Counted from the stretch's first letter, positions 32,521-41,426 are shown. The stretch: DNA of 64,000 bases from Amycolatopsis decaplanina DSM 44594 (GCF_000342005.1 NZ_AOHO01000048.1:62001-126000), one strand, 5' to 3'. Made by a program: numbers and translations. The notes: generated by a model not told the origin, from the letters alone.

Positions 32521-34290
32521 CTACAGAGCGCTGCCGACCGCCGCCCACACCCGATGCGGGTCGAGGTCCATCGGTCGCGAGTCCGGGTCCGGTCGCAGCC
32601 GTCGCAGCAGCACCTGCTGCACGAGCGTCGTCGGCCGGGCCGCCGCGGCCACCCGCCGCCAGAACAGGTGATCTTCCAGGCCCTCGAACAGTACCTCGGT
32701 GTTCCACCCGCCGAATTCGTCCACCAGCGACCGCCGCACCAGGTATCCGCTGCCCAGATACGGCAGCGTCCGCAGGCGCCGCTCCTCCGGCGGCAGTGCG
32801 CCGACCAGGCCGTCCACCGGGTCCGCGACCGGGCAGTGCACGACGTCGGCCCCCTCCGAAGCGGCCAGCAGGCGCTCCAGCAGGAACTCCGAAGCACGCA
32901 TCCCTCCGTCGAGCACCAGCAGCCACGAAGCCGTCGAGCGTTCCAGCAGCGAGTTCCGGGTGAGCCCGCGGCCGAGCGGGGTGTCGTGCAGCAGGACGTC
33001 GTACGGGCGCGGACGCGGCCACGGGTGCACGCCGTCCTCGCCGACGAGCACCTTCCGCGGCGGCACGCTGCCGGTGAGCAGGTCGTTCGCGAGTTCGTCC
33101 GGGTCGACTTCGCCGGCCCGGCGCACGATCAGCGCGTCGACATCGGCGGTACCCGGCAGCGAGGCCGCCGCGGGCTCCCAGCGCCGCGTGGCGACCCGCC
33201 GCGCACCTGCCGCGCGCTGCGCGATCCGCGCCGACAACGCCGTCCCGCGTGCCGAAGCCGGTCCGCCGGCGGACCGGTCACCCGCGAACCGTGCGTCGAA
33301 CGACGGGGTGTCGATGGCCAGCGCGTTCTCCGGGTTCCGCAGACTCGTCGCCAGCGCCCGCGCCGGGGCGATGTCCGCGGCCGGTGCCGAACCCAGCGAA
33401 GACGCCAGCTCGATCAGCCGCCGCGCGGACGCCGTCATGTCCAGCGACTTCACAAAGCCGTAGGCGGCCGAACGCAGGTGCCGTTCCCGTTCGGGTTCGT
33501 CGGCGAGCGCGGCGGCGACCGAGCCCAGCGCCTCCGGCCTCGCGAGGACCAGGTGCTCGCCGGGGACCAGCGGTTCGACGTCGACGGACGTCTCGCTGAC
33601 CACCACACAGCCGTTGGTCATCGCTTCGAGCGTGCGCACCCACTCCAGGGTCTGCTTCCGCTCGCGGTGCAGGTTCAGCAGGAACCGCGACCGCGCGAGG
33701 TGCTCGAACTTCGCCTTGCCCGGCAGGAAGTCGACGCGGGCGGCGGTCATCGGCTCGTGCGGCGGGGTCAGCAGCCGCGTCCGCAGCCCGGCGAGGTCCC
33801 GCGCGTACGAACCGAGCAGCACCGAACGCCGCCGCTCGGCCGTACCGAGGTAGGTGACGTCGAGGTCGCGCGGGCTGTCGAGGTCTCCGCCCCACAGATC
33901 CCACAGCGGGCTGTAGCCGAGCTGGAAGTGCTCGACGGCGATCCCGCGCCGCCGCAGTTCGGCGGTCGAATCGGTGTTGATGTCGACGGCGCCGCCCAGG
34001 ATGGACAGCAGTTCGGCGTTGCGCTCGAAGGTCGCCGTCCCGGGATGTTCCACGCAGAACCCGATGGTGCGCCGGCACTGTGCGGCGGTCGGGAAGTCAC
34101 CGTCCGGGACGGTCACGAAATACTCGTGAGGGACGACGACGTACACCGTGTCGCCCCCGGCCTCGGGATACTTGCCGATCGCGGTCCTGGCCTTGCCGCC
34201 CGCGGTGCGCACGGCGTCGGCGACCACCTCCAGGAGCTCCTCCATGAAGGCGGAACCGCCCTCGGCGGAGACGAAGCAGAGTTCGGTCAC
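32521..34290 (-). CDS. Glycosyltransferase (two-part: GT-B-like plus GT-A/GT2-like C-terminal part)
   Basis: The product is 589 aa. Residues about 1-300 resemble CgeB-like/GT-B glycosyltransferases, with the C-terminal Rossmann segment FLLNLHRERKQTLEWVRTLEAMTNGCVVVSET. Residues about 390-589 look like a GT2-type module: LLVLDGGMRASEFLLERLLAA, then LRTLPYLGSGYLVRRSLVDEFGGWN, as in GT2 acceptor-side motifs. There is no membrane helix; it is probably recruited to the membrane. The GTG start is 4 bp inside the upstream coiled-coil gene. It is the last gene of the glycan operon. The sugar substrates are unknown. Confidence 0.75.
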   Translation of the reverse strand: MTELCFVSAEGGSAFMEELLEVVADAVRTAGGKARTAIGKYPEAGGDTVYVVVPHEYFVTVPDGDFPTAAQCRRTIGFCVEHPGTATFERNAELLSILGGAVDINTDSTAELRRRGIAVEHFQLGYSPLWDLWGGDLDSPRDLDVTYLGTAERRRSVLLGSYARDLAGLRTRLLTPPHEPMTAARVDFLPGKAKFEHLARSRFLLNLHRERKQTLEWVRTLEAMTNGCVVVSETSVDVEPLVPGEHLVLARPEALGSVAAALADEPERERHLRSAAYGFVKSLDMTASARRLIELASSLGSAPAADIAPARALATSLRNPENALAIDTPSFDARFAGDRSAGGPASARGTALSARIAQRAAGARRVATRRWEPAAASLPGTADVDALIVRRAGEVDPDELANDLLTGSVPPRKVLVGEDGVHPWPRPRPYDVLLHDTPLGRGLTRNSLLERSTASWLLVLDGGMRASEFLLERLLAASEGADVVHCPVADPVDGLVGALPPEERRLRTLPYLGSGYLVRRSLVDEFGGWNTEVLFEGLEDHLFWRRVAAAARPTTLVQQVLLRRLRPDPDSRPMDLDPHRVWAAVGSAL

Positions 34291-34826
34291 GGCCGATCCA
34301 TCTTCTTCCGCACGACCCGCAGCGGAGCGGTGACCCGCCAGCTGACGGTGCGACGTGTGGCGTCGAGTTCCCTGGCCATCTCGGCGGCGAGACGTTCGGC
34401 GTTGAGCAGGCGCTGCCGGTCGGCCGACGGCTCGCCGCCGGGCAGGACGTCCGCGTCGACGACGCCCGCGGACACCACGAGTTCGGCGTCGAGCAGCGCG
34501 AGCCGCAGTTTGTCCCGCTCCTCACGGCAGGTCTTCAGCTCCGCGCGCAGCGAGTCACGCTGCTGGTGGGCGAGCAGGACCTCGGCCTCCAGCGCCTGCA
34601 GACGCGCCTTCGCGACATCGAGCTCTTCCTGCTGTGAGGCGAGCTTCTCGTGCACAGCGGCCGACTCGTCTTCGTCGGACGCGGCCGAGGTGGCCTCACG
34701 CAGCTCGTGTTCGGTTTCGGCCAGCTTCGCCTTCAGCCGGTCCTGCTCGGCGGTGAAAACCTGCCGCTCGGCCCGGAGCCGGGTCAGCTCGGCCTGGACA
34801 CGGCCGGGAATGTCGGTGTCAGACAT
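34287..34826 (-). CDS. Coiled-coil protein with C-terminal amphipathic SWRVTAPLR motif
   Basis: The product is 179 aa. Residues about 10-105 are a long, highly charged coiled coil (AELTRLRAERQVFTAEQDRLKAKLAETEHELRE and onward, rich in Leu heptads). After a short break there is a second helix, and then RRTVSWRVTAPLRVVRKK. The SWR(V/L)TAPLR type of tail follows coiled coils in polysaccharide-assembly proteins and is thought to dock on membranes. It lies between two glycosyltransferase genes, overlapping both by 4-8 bp. I propose a spacer or ruler that holds the methyltransferase-kinase and glycosyltransferases together, as the coiled coil of WbdD does. Confidence 0.75.
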   Translation of the reverse strand: MSDTDIPGRVQAELTRLRAERQVFTAEQDRLKAKLAETEHELREATSAASDEDESAAVHEKLASQQEELDVAKARLQALEAEVLLAHQQRDSLRAELKTCREERDKLRLALLDAELVVSAGVVDADVLPGGEPSADRQRLLNAERLAAEMARELDATRRTVSWRVTAPLRVVRKKMDRP

Positions 34827-36720
34827 GAACGCCCCCACTCAGTTCGGTCAGGATTTCGGAGTACTCGCGCGCGTAGCCCGCCGGATCGAGCCACGGCAGC
34901 AGTTTCTCGTGCGCGGCCTTGGCCATCTCACGGCGGCGCGTGGCCGACGTGCCCAGCGCGCGCAGCAACGCCGCGGTCAGCGCGTCGACGTCGTTGGTCT
35001 CGAACAGCCAGCCCGTCTCGCCGTCGACGATCATCTCCCGCGCGCCGAACACGTCGGTCGCCGCGACCGGGACGCCACAGCAGACGGCTTCGAGGATCGA
35101 CCGCGGCAGCGACTCGATGTCGGAGCTGTTCACGAAGATGTCCGCGGCCTGCAGCCAGCGCAGCGGATCCGGCTGGATCGGCACCAGGCTGACCGACTTC
35201 TCCAGCCCGGCGCGCTCGACGGATTCCTCCATCGCCAGCCCGTACGGCGACGGGTGCAGGCCGACGATGGACAGCTTCGCCTCGGGGTGGATCTTGTGGA
35301 TCCGCTCCATCGCCGAGATCAGCGGCGCCTGCCCCTTGCGGGACTCCGCGATGCCGATGTTGACCAGCACGATGTCGTCCGGTGTGTAGCCGAGCATGTT
35401 GCGCGCCTGCTGCCGCGTCTCCGACCGCGTCCGGCCGCCGAACTTGTGCATCGGCGTGCCGTATCGGACAGTCCGGCAGCGCTCCGGCTTGCTGTACGGC
35501 AGGAACATCTCGCGCGTCGCGTCCGCGACGAACAGCAGCTTGTCGACCTCGGCGAGGGTGCTCTCCCAGCGCTGCCAAACCGCTGCGGGCGGTTTCACCG
35601 GGCCCCAGTTCTGGTAGGCGAACGCGGGCAGCGAGAAGCTCTCGTGGATGACCCACGCCGTCGGCATCCCGGCGCGCTTGGCCGCGTCCGCGCCGACGAA
35701 GCCGCCGAGAGTATTGACGAGCGCGACGCCCGCTCCGGAGCACTTCGCGAAGCGAGCCAGCTCGGCGACGTGCCCTTCGTAGGCGGGCACCGTCTGGTTC
35801 CGGTAGTGCGTCGTGACGTGCACGGGAATGCCGAGTTCGTGGCAGTCGGCGCGCAGCGGGCCGTCGGTTTCGCTGACCAGGCTGACCTGCCAGCCGTGGT
35901 CGGTCACCATCCGGCTCAGCAGTTCCTGCAGCCACAGCTGCCCGCCGCCGACGCCGAGGCTGTGCGTGAACACCAGCACGTGCCTCGGGTCGGTCGGGAT
36001 GTTCACCCGCGCCATCGCGCGAGCGGTGTCCCCGGCCAGCTCGTCGGCGAGTTCGGCGTCGTCCAGGTCCGCGACAGGGTTGCGAAGCGTGAAGGTGCGC
36101 TTCGCCGACACGACCTCGCCGACGCCTTCGGTGCGGTACCGGACGCGAAGCGACAGCGTCCGCTCTTCGCCGTACGGGAGGTCGACAGGCACCCAGGCCT
36201 CGAAGCCACTTACCGCGGCGTCGTCGAAGCCGGGGAATTCCTTGGGAACGTCCTTGCGCGGCAGGCGGGTGCGCGCGCTGACCGTGCCGCCGCCCTCGAC
36301 CATGACCTCGATCAGGCTCGGCGCGCGGCCCTGCAACAGCGCCCAACCCGTCACGTAGACGACGTGCCCTTCGGAAACCTTGCCCTGCTTCGGTGCCTCG
36401 AGTTCCCCGAGCCACAGCGGTTCTTCGCCGGGCAGCGTTCCGACGTGGACGGTCGCCTGGTTCAGCACGCGCTCGCCCGGACCGGTGACGACGATGTCCT
36501 GGGTGCCCGCGGGGACCCAGTTTGCCGGGACCGCACGCCAGCCGAAAGTGCCTTCGGGCGCGCCCGGGCACGGCTCGGGGAACAGATTCGCCTCGACGTC
36601 CGCGATGGTCACGGACATCTCGTCGATCCGGCTGATCCCGGTCGTCCAGCCCCGGAGTTCGAACAGGTGCCCGACCGGCCGGTCCGGGGTCAGGATGCCG
36701 GCGGTATGCAGGCTCGTCAT
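34819..36720 (-). CDS. GT4-family glycosyltransferase with N-terminal accessory domain
   Basis: The product is 633 aa. Residues about 1-220 are beta-rich (LFELRGWTTGISRIDEMSVTIADVEANLF, VSEGHVVYVTGWALLQG) and may bind carbohydrate or a partner. From about residue 245 a GT-B fold begins (VLVFTHSLGVGGGQLWLQELL) with the donor-binding C-terminal half IFVNSSDIESLPRSILEAVCCGVPVAATDVFGAREMI typical of GT4. It probably polymerises or extends a surface glycan from a nucleotide-sugar donor at the inner membrane face. ATG 36720 overlaps the stop of the upstream methyltransferase-kinase gene by four bases and has GAGGTAG upstream. Confidence 0.82.
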   Translation of the reverse strand: MTSLHTAGILTPDRPVGHLFELRGWTTGISRIDEMSVTIADVEANLFPEPCPGAPEGTFGWRAVPANWVPAGTQDIVVTGPGERVLNQATVHVGTLPGEEPLWLGELEAPKQGKVSEGHVVYVTGWALLQGRAPSLIEVMVEGGGTVSARTRLPRKDVPKEFPGFDDAAVSGFEAWVPVDLPYGEERTLSLRVRYRTEGVGEVVSAKRTFTLRNPVADLDDAELADELAGDTARAMARVNIPTDPRHVLVFTHSLGVGGGQLWLQELLSRMVTDHGWQVSLVSETDGPLRADCHELGIPVHVTTHYRNQTVPAYEGHVAELARFAKCSGAGVALVNTLGGFVGADAAKRAGMPTAWVIHESFSLPAFAYQNWGPVKPPAAVWQRWESTLAEVDKLLFVADATREMFLPYSKPERCRTVRYGTPMHKFGGRTRSETRQQARNMLGYTPDDIVLVNIGIAESRKGQAPLISAMERIHKIHPEAKLSIVGLHPSPYGLAMEESVERAGLEKSVSLVPIQPDPLRWLQAADIFVNSSDIESLPRSILEAVCCGVPVAATDVFGAREMIVDGETGWLFETNDVDALTAALLRALGTSATRRREMAKAAHEKLLPWLDPAGYAREYSEILTELSGGVHV

Positions 36721-38060
36721 CGCTTCGCTACCTCGTCTTCGTTCGCCGCCACACCGGCGCCGACCTTGGGTGAACGGTACTCGTGGACGGTTCTCGCCAG
36801 GCGCGTTCGCCAGACCCCGGCGATCGCCGCGCGTACTTCGTCCGTGCCGTGGGCGGTGCCGCACGAGCCGATCGCGGAGAAGGCGGCCTCACGCGCCAGT
36901 GCACTGTCCACAAAGGAGGGATGGAGTCCGATCAGCACGCCGAGCCAGCCCGCCAGGTCGCGCATCGAACCGCCCTCCGCCGCAGCGGACCAGCCCGCGT
37001 CGGTGAGTTTGTCGGCCAGCACGAGCACCCCGCGCTCGACCACTTCGGACACGCCGGCGCCCGCGTGCCGCCACTCGAGGTCGATCGGGCGCAGTGTCGC
37101 GCCGTCGACGAGGACGTTGTGCGGCACCAGATCCCACAGCGCCTCGACCCCGCGCGCGGCCTCCGCACGGACGAGATCCCGCCATCCGGTGAGCAATTCC
37201 GCGACGCGCTCCGGCTCGTCGAGCAGGACTTCGACCATCGTCGGGGCGTCGTAGACCTTGTCCGTGCACGGTCCGACCGAGATCCCGGCCACCGGCGGCG
37301 ACGGCACCAGCGGCACGCGGCGGACTTCGGCACCCTCCCCGGTCCGCACGACGTCGGCGCGAGTGCACGCGAACGCGGCGCGCTCCGCGGTGTTGAAGTA
37401 GGTCGCGAGCCGGTACGCGGGCCAGAGCGCGGCGGCGCCGGGACCGCAGAGCAGGGCGAGTCCGTTCGCGGGACCATCGGAGATCGCCGCGGACAGCCGG
37501 GGCAGCTCGGCGTCGATCTGCGCGCCGCGCACCGCGCGGGCGACCTCGTGACCGGGGGAGCAGAGCAGCTCACGCTGGACTTCGAGGCCCGCCGCCGCGA
37601 GCGTCCTGGCGACGCCGCGCGACGACGTCAGCACCACGACGGCGCCCATCGGCGACAGCCGCTCGCGAACCGAGTCAAGCAAGCCCCGCGTCGCGTACGG
37701 CTGCTGGACGACGACGAGGTCGTAACCGTCGGCGGGCGGCCGGTCGTGCACCGAGACCGTGCCGAGGTCGCGGGTGCGGAACCGCACCGCGGCGGCGCGG
37801 ACCGGGTCGGCCTCGACGGCGTGCACCGTCGCCGAAACCTCACCCAAGTACCGCGTCAGACCACCGAAACCGGCGCCGACCTCCAGGACCCGCGCCGCCT
37901 TCGGCAGCACGAGCGCCCGGAGGACGTTCGCGGCGCCGTGGTCGAGCGGAACACGCTCGGCGGCGTCCCAGCCGGCGAAGTGCAGTTCGTCGGACAACGA
38001 ACCGGTGTCCTCGGCCAGGGAGAGCAGGGTCGTGATCAGCCGTGCCGTCTCCGCGGTCAT
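36717..38060 (-). CDS. Methyltransferase-kinase-like protein (WbdD-type architecture)
   Basis: The product is 447 aa. Residues about 35-180 are a class I SAM methyltransferase (ARVLEVGAGFGGLTRYLGE, HAVEADP). Residues about 220-447 look like a kinase-fold domain: the pair ALWDLVPHNVLVDGATLRPIDLEW has an Asp and Asn as in a catalytic loop and an Asp at the DFG position. This two-domain order and length match residues 1-459 of WbdD, which phosphorylates and methylates the O-antigen chain end to stop growth. The same operon carries glycosyltransferases and a separate coiled coil. The start is ATG 38060 or the adjacent GTG 38063, directly after the upstream stop codon. The kinase assignment is inference. 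Confidence 0.7.
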   Translation of the reverse strand: MTAETARLITTLLSLAEDTGSLSDELHFAGWDAAERVPLDHGAANVLRALVLPKAARVLEVGAGFGGLTRYLGEVSATVHAVEADPVRAAAVRFRTRDLGTVSVHDRPPADGYDLVVVQQPYATRGLLDSVRERLSPMGAVVVLTSSRGVARTLAAAGLEVQRELLCSPGHEVARAVRGAQIDAELPRLSAAISDGPANGLALLCGPGAAALWPAYRLATYFNTAERAAFACTRADVVRTGEGAEVRRVPLVPSPPVAGISVGPCTDKVYDAPTMVEVLLDEPERVAELLTGWRDLVRAEAARGVEALWDLVPHNVLVDGATLRPIDLEWRHAGAGVSEVVERGVLVLADKLTDAGWSAAAEGGSMRDLAGWLGVLIGLHPSFVDSALAREAAFSAIGSCGTAHGTDEVRAAIAGVWRTRLARTVHEYRSPKVGAGVAANEDEVAKR

Positions 38061-38063
38061 CAC

Positions 38064-39401
38064 TCAGCTGGTGACGGCGTAGTTTTCCAGCGTCTTCTTC
38101 ACCGCACGCTGGTACGTGCCGCTCAACGCCTTCTCGCCCTCTTCCCCGCCGAGCGGGTTCTGGAGGATGTCGACCCGGACGATGTTGTTGCCGCTGATCC
38201 AGGTGCCGCGGTAGGTGCCCTTGTCGCCGTCGATCTTCTTCTGGAAGTTCAGCTTCGGCGGCATGCCCGGCAGCGGCTCGGTGATCTGCACGAACCCGTT
38301 GCTCGTCTGGTACTGGCGCAGCTGCTTGACCAGGTCACCGGCGGCGCCGGGGCTGGTCAGCGGGATGACCGTGATCGAGATCTTCGCCGGCTGAGGGCCG
38401 GTCTCGTCCGGCTGCTTCTGCGAGCCGCGGTACGCGACCTGCTTCACGCCGGCGGCGATGACCAGATCCGCCTCGCCCTTCTCCATGCCGGTGATCTCGG
38501 CGAGCTGGGCCACGGGGATCGCGCCGCTCTTCGAGTCCTCTTCACCGGACTGCTCCGGGATCTTCTCGAACAGCAGCTCTTCGGGCGTCTTCGGTTTGGT
38601 CGACGACGGCGGGGGAGCCTGCGACTGGGGCGACTGCGGCGCGGCCGTCGGGTCCGGCGGGGTGTCACCGCCGCCGGAGAAGGCGAAGTAACCGCCGACA
38701 CCGAGACCGGCTAGGACCAGGACGGCGACGATCGCGATGATCGCGATCTTGCCGCCCTTGCCCTTGGGCTTGTCCTCGAACAGCTCGGGGCCCTGCTTGA
38801 CCCACTCCGTGCTGCCGACCGGCGAAATCGGCGGGAAGTCCGAACCACCCCACGGCGGGCTGGCGTCGTTGTCGGTCCAGCCCTGCTGCTGCGGCGGCTG
38901 CTGCTGGTAGCCCTGCTGTTGCTGCTGCGGGAAGCCGCCGGCAGGCGAGGCCTGCCCCTGCTGGGGGAAACCACCGGCCGGGGACGCCTGGCCCTGCTGC
39001 GGGAAACCGCCCGGCGGCGACGCCACCGGCGGCACGACCTGGGTGCGGTTCGGATCGGCCTGCTGTTGCTGCCAGTTCGGGACGACCTGGGTGCGCTCGC
39101 CCTCGCCGCTCTGCTGCGGCTGGTTCACCGGCGCGATGATCTGCGTCGAGTCGGCGCTGGGCTGGCCGGGCTGTTGCTGCGGCGCCTGCTGCTGTTGCGG
39201 AGCGGGCGGCTGCTGGAACGGCGGCTGCTGGAACGGCTGCTGCGGCTGCTGGCCGGGCTGCTGGACCTGCTGCTGGGCGGGGTCGCCGTACGCGACCGCC
39301 GAGGACAGCACCTGGTCACGGCGGAGCCGGTAATCGTCCGCGGAGAGCCGTCCAGATGCGAGCTCTTCGTCCAGATTGCGCAGCTCTTCCTGCCAGGACA
39401 C
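38064..39401 (-). CDS. SHOCT-like/Gln-Pro-rich single-TM protein, paralogue 1
   Basis: The product is 445 aa. An N-terminal SHOCT-like helix pair (SWQEELRNLDEELASGRLSADDYRLRRDQVLS) is followed by about 180 residues rich in Gln, Pro and Gly with GFPQQGQASPAG-type repeats. Then come one membrane helix (IAIIAIVAVLVLAGLGVGGYFAF), an external Pro/Ser linker and an extracellular domain of about 170 residues (YRGTWISGNNIVRVDILQNPLG). The next gene upstream has the same architecture and the same N-terminal motif. GTG 39401 was chosen to match MSWQDEL of that paralogue. Cytoplasmic disordered linker plus sensor-like outer domain suggests envelope sensing or scaffolding; function unknown. Confidence 0.75.
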   Translation of the reverse strand: MSWQEELRNLDEELASGRLSADDYRLRRDQVLSSAVAYGDPAQQQVQQPGQQPQQPFQQPPFQQPPAPQQQQAPQQQPGQPSADSTQIIAPVNQPQQSGEGERTQVVPNWQQQQADPNRTQVVPPVASPPGGFPQQGQASPAGGFPQQGQASPAGGFPQQQQQGYQQQPPQQQGWTDNDASPPWGGSDFPPISPVGSTEWVKQGPELFEDKPKGKGGKIAIIAIVAVLVLAGLGVGGYFAFSGGGDTPPDPTAAPQSPQSQAPPPSSTKPKTPEELLFEKIPEQSGEEDSKSGAIPVAQLAEITGMEKGEADLVIAAGVKQVAYRGSQKQPDETGPQPAKISITVIPLTSPGAAGDLVKQLRQYQTSNGFVQITEPLPGMPPKLNFQKKIDGDKGTYRGTWISGNNIVRVDILQNPLGGEEGEKALSGTYQRAVKKTLENYAVTS

Positions 39402-39548
39402 CACCGGCCCCCTTATCCGAATTTCCGGCGGGAGGAACGCTCCCGGCCGTCGCGATACCACCACTGCGGTGACCTCGCACATTCTGCACTGCCCGGACTC
39501 GCTGCGCCCTCGCGGGTCGAATCGTGATCTCCCCGCGACCTGCGCTTC

Positions 39549-40691
39549 TCAGCTCGACGGCAGAACAGTGTCCAACGAGGTCAGCGTCTGCTCCAGACGG
39601 GTGTCGAGTGCCTGCGGGTCGCCGCCGAGCGGCTGCGAGACCCAGGTCGTCACGGCCATCGTCCCGGAGACATAACCGATGCCACTGAGCTGGCCGTTCT
39701 TGTTCGCGCCGACGAGGGCGAGCCGATCGCCGACGCGCTGCTCGCGCAGTCCGGCGTTGATCGAGTTCTCCCGGAAATACTTGACGATCGCGGCCGCGTC
39801 CTTCGCGTCGTTCGCCGGGATCACCAGGACGAGGTAGCTGTTCGTTCCCTCGTTCGAGCCCTTGTAGGTGACGGACGTGACGTTCTTCGACGCGAGGTAG
39901 TCGCCCGCGGCCTTCGAGTAGAGGTTGAGCTCGACACCCTTCGCGACCGACATCGTCGAGTTGTCCTTCGACGGAGTCCCCGGCAGCGCGGGCAGCCGGT
40001 CCTCCAACGGGGTCTGGGCGCTGCCGGGCCGGCCCGACGGCGCCAGGCCCTCCGGCGGCTGGGCCACGCTCGGCGCGGGAGGCTGCTCGGCGACGTTCGA
40101 GGACCGCGACGAGCCCAGCCACAGCGTCCCGCCGATGATCAACGCCAGCACGACCAGCACGCCGGCGCCGATGAACAGCCAGGTCGGCTTGCGTTCGCCG
40201 ACGACCGCGTAGTCCTCGGCGGGCGCGTGGTGGCGCGGGCCGGGCTCGGGGGCCAGCGGCGGAAGCGGCCGGTTCATCTCGCGAGTCGACGGCCTGTCCT
40301 TGACCGGCGGCGGCTCGGCGCGCAGGTAGACCGTCGGGTTGATGTCGGCGGGTGAGGGCGCGGTGGTCTTGTGGTCCGCGATCCGCGGGATGGCGGTCTT
40401 CTTTTCGGGTTGCTCGACGACCACCGGCGGCGGCGTGTGCACCGGCTGGATCTGCTGGTACGGCTGGGGCTGCTGGACCGTGACCGTGGGCGGCTCGACC
40501 GGGCGCGCGGCGGGATTGGCGCTGTGCCACTCCCCGCCCGGGCGCCGCAGCGGTGACGGGACCGGCGACGGCATCGTCCCGCCGGAGGCCTCCGCCAGGA
40601 GCTCGTCACGCTTCCTGCGGTGTTCGGCGTGCCCGATACGACCCGCGGCCAGCTCGACGTCCAGCAGTCGAAGCTCGTCTTGCCAGCTCAT
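39549..40691 (-). CDS. SHOCT-like single-TM protein, paralogue 2
   Basis: The product is 380 aa. The N-terminus MSWQDELRLLDVELAAGRIG is the same SHOCT-like helix pair as in the downstream paralogue. A Pro/Gln-rich cytoplasmic segment follows, then one membrane helix (WLFIGAGVLVVLALIIGGTLWLG) and an extracellular domain (residues about 240-380, with VTYKGSNEGTNSYLVLVIPANDAKDAAAIVKYFRE). ATG 40691 has AGGGGGCT just upstream. It is the first gene of the leftward series ending at 32521, with 147 bp to the next gene. The two paralogues probably arose by duplication and may form a heteromer. Confidence 0.75.
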   Translation of the reverse strand: MSWQDELRLLDVELAAGRIGHAEHRRKRDELLAEASGGTMPSPVPSPLRRPGGEWHSANPAARPVEPPTVTVQQPQPYQQIQPVHTPPPVVVEQPEKKTAIPRIADHKTTAPSPADINPTVYLRAEPPPVKDRPSTREMNRPLPPLAPEPGPRHHAPAEDYAVVGERKPTWLFIGAGVLVVLALIIGGTLWLGSSRSSNVAEQPPAPSVAQPPEGLAPSGRPGSAQTPLEDRLPALPGTPSKDNSTMSVAKGVELNLYSKAAGDYLASKNVTSVTYKGSNEGTNSYLVLVIPANDAKDAAAIVKYFRENSINAGLREQRVGDRLALVGANKNGQLSGIGYVSGTMAVTTWVSQPLGGDPQALDTRLEQTLTSLDTVLPSS

Positions 40692-40811
40692 TCAGCCCCC
40701 TGCCGCCGGGTGTGGGCAGCCAGTGTTGCATGCACCCTTATGGGTGGTTGATGTGGTCTTTCCTCATTCTTGCCTCCACTCACGACCGGGTCCAGCACCG
40801 ATCTTGCGCGA

Positions 40812-40890
40812 GCTGAAGGGGACTTTCCCCGCATGGCACGCGGCGAAAGCTCCCTTCGCCGCGTGAGACGAGGTGAAAGTCCCCTTCAGC
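40812..40890. repeat. Nested double palindrome in a divergent promoter region
   Basis: The outer arms GCTGAAGGGGACTTTC (40812-40827) and GAAAGTCCCCTTCAGC (40875-40890) are perfect. An independent inner stem CACGCGGCGAA/TTCGCCGCGTG (40837-40847, 40855-40865) sits in the loop. It resembles the terminator-like palindromes elsewhere, but here both flanking genes are transcribed away from it, so it cannot terminate either of them. Confidence 0.8.
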
Positions 40891-40919
40891 GGTACGGTGG
40901 CGGACGTGGGAAGTGCCGG

Positions 40920-41426
40920 GTGACGGAAATCGACGCGTGTCGCGGCGCGCTGCGCGAGCTGGCCATCGGCAGGCTCGCCGGACGCGACGTCCGCACCTCC
41001 CACCTGGTCGAGGCCGGTCTGGACGCGATCGTCGCCGGACTCGACACCCCGTCCCTCGCCTTGCTCGCCGGGCTCGGATCTTCCGCCGAAGACGCCGTCG
41101 ACAAGGCGTTCGGCCAGGTCGTCGACGAACTCGGGCTCGAACTGCCCGCCGACCCGACGGCCGCCCGCTGGCTGCTGATCCACGGCTGGCTCACCGCGAT
41201 GGTCGAGGGCCGCCTCTCGCCCGCGGCCGGCGGCGCGCTGGTCAGCGAGGTCGGCGAGTTGCTCGGATCCCCGCTGTCGTTGCGGGGGATCACGCGCTGG
41301 TCGGCGATGCTCGACAGCTGGATCCCGACCGATCTCACCCCGAGGGACGTCTGCGAGGTGCCGATCCTCGAGGAGTCGGCCGAGCTGCTCGAAGGGCCTT
41401 GGCCGCCTTTCCCGCGTCACCCGTAA
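40920..41426 (+). CDS. Hypothetical protein, mostly helical
   Basis: The product is 168 aa, acidic, predicted helical and soluble (ALRELAIGRLAGRDVRTSHLVEAGLDAIVAGLD; AARWLLIHGWLTAMVEGRLSPAAG). I recognise no family. The GTG at 40920 has a weak GGGAAG upstream; a longer frame reaches back into the palindrome and is rejected. It is divergent from the SHOCT paralogue 2 gene. Confidence 0.6.
   Translation: MTEIDACRGALRELAIGRLAGRDVRTSHLVEAGLDAIVAGLDTPSLALLAGLGSSAEDAVDKAFGQVVDELGLELPADPTAARWLLIHGWLTAMVEGRLSPAAGGALVSEVGELLGSPLSLRGITRWSAMLDSWIPTDLTPRDVCEVPILEESAELLEGPWPPFPRHP

Noticed and set aside
32554..37254. A 1566-codon open frame on the plus strand across the glycan operon
   Set aside because: It lies opposite genes with clear domains, is rich in Arg, Gln, Val and Gly with no recognisable domain, and is the usual antisense shadow of high-GC3 coding DNA.
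36783..38714. A 643-codon plus-strand frame overlapping the methyltransferase-kinase gene
   Set aside because: No domain or ribosome site, and it crosses the boundary between two well-supported minus-strand genes.
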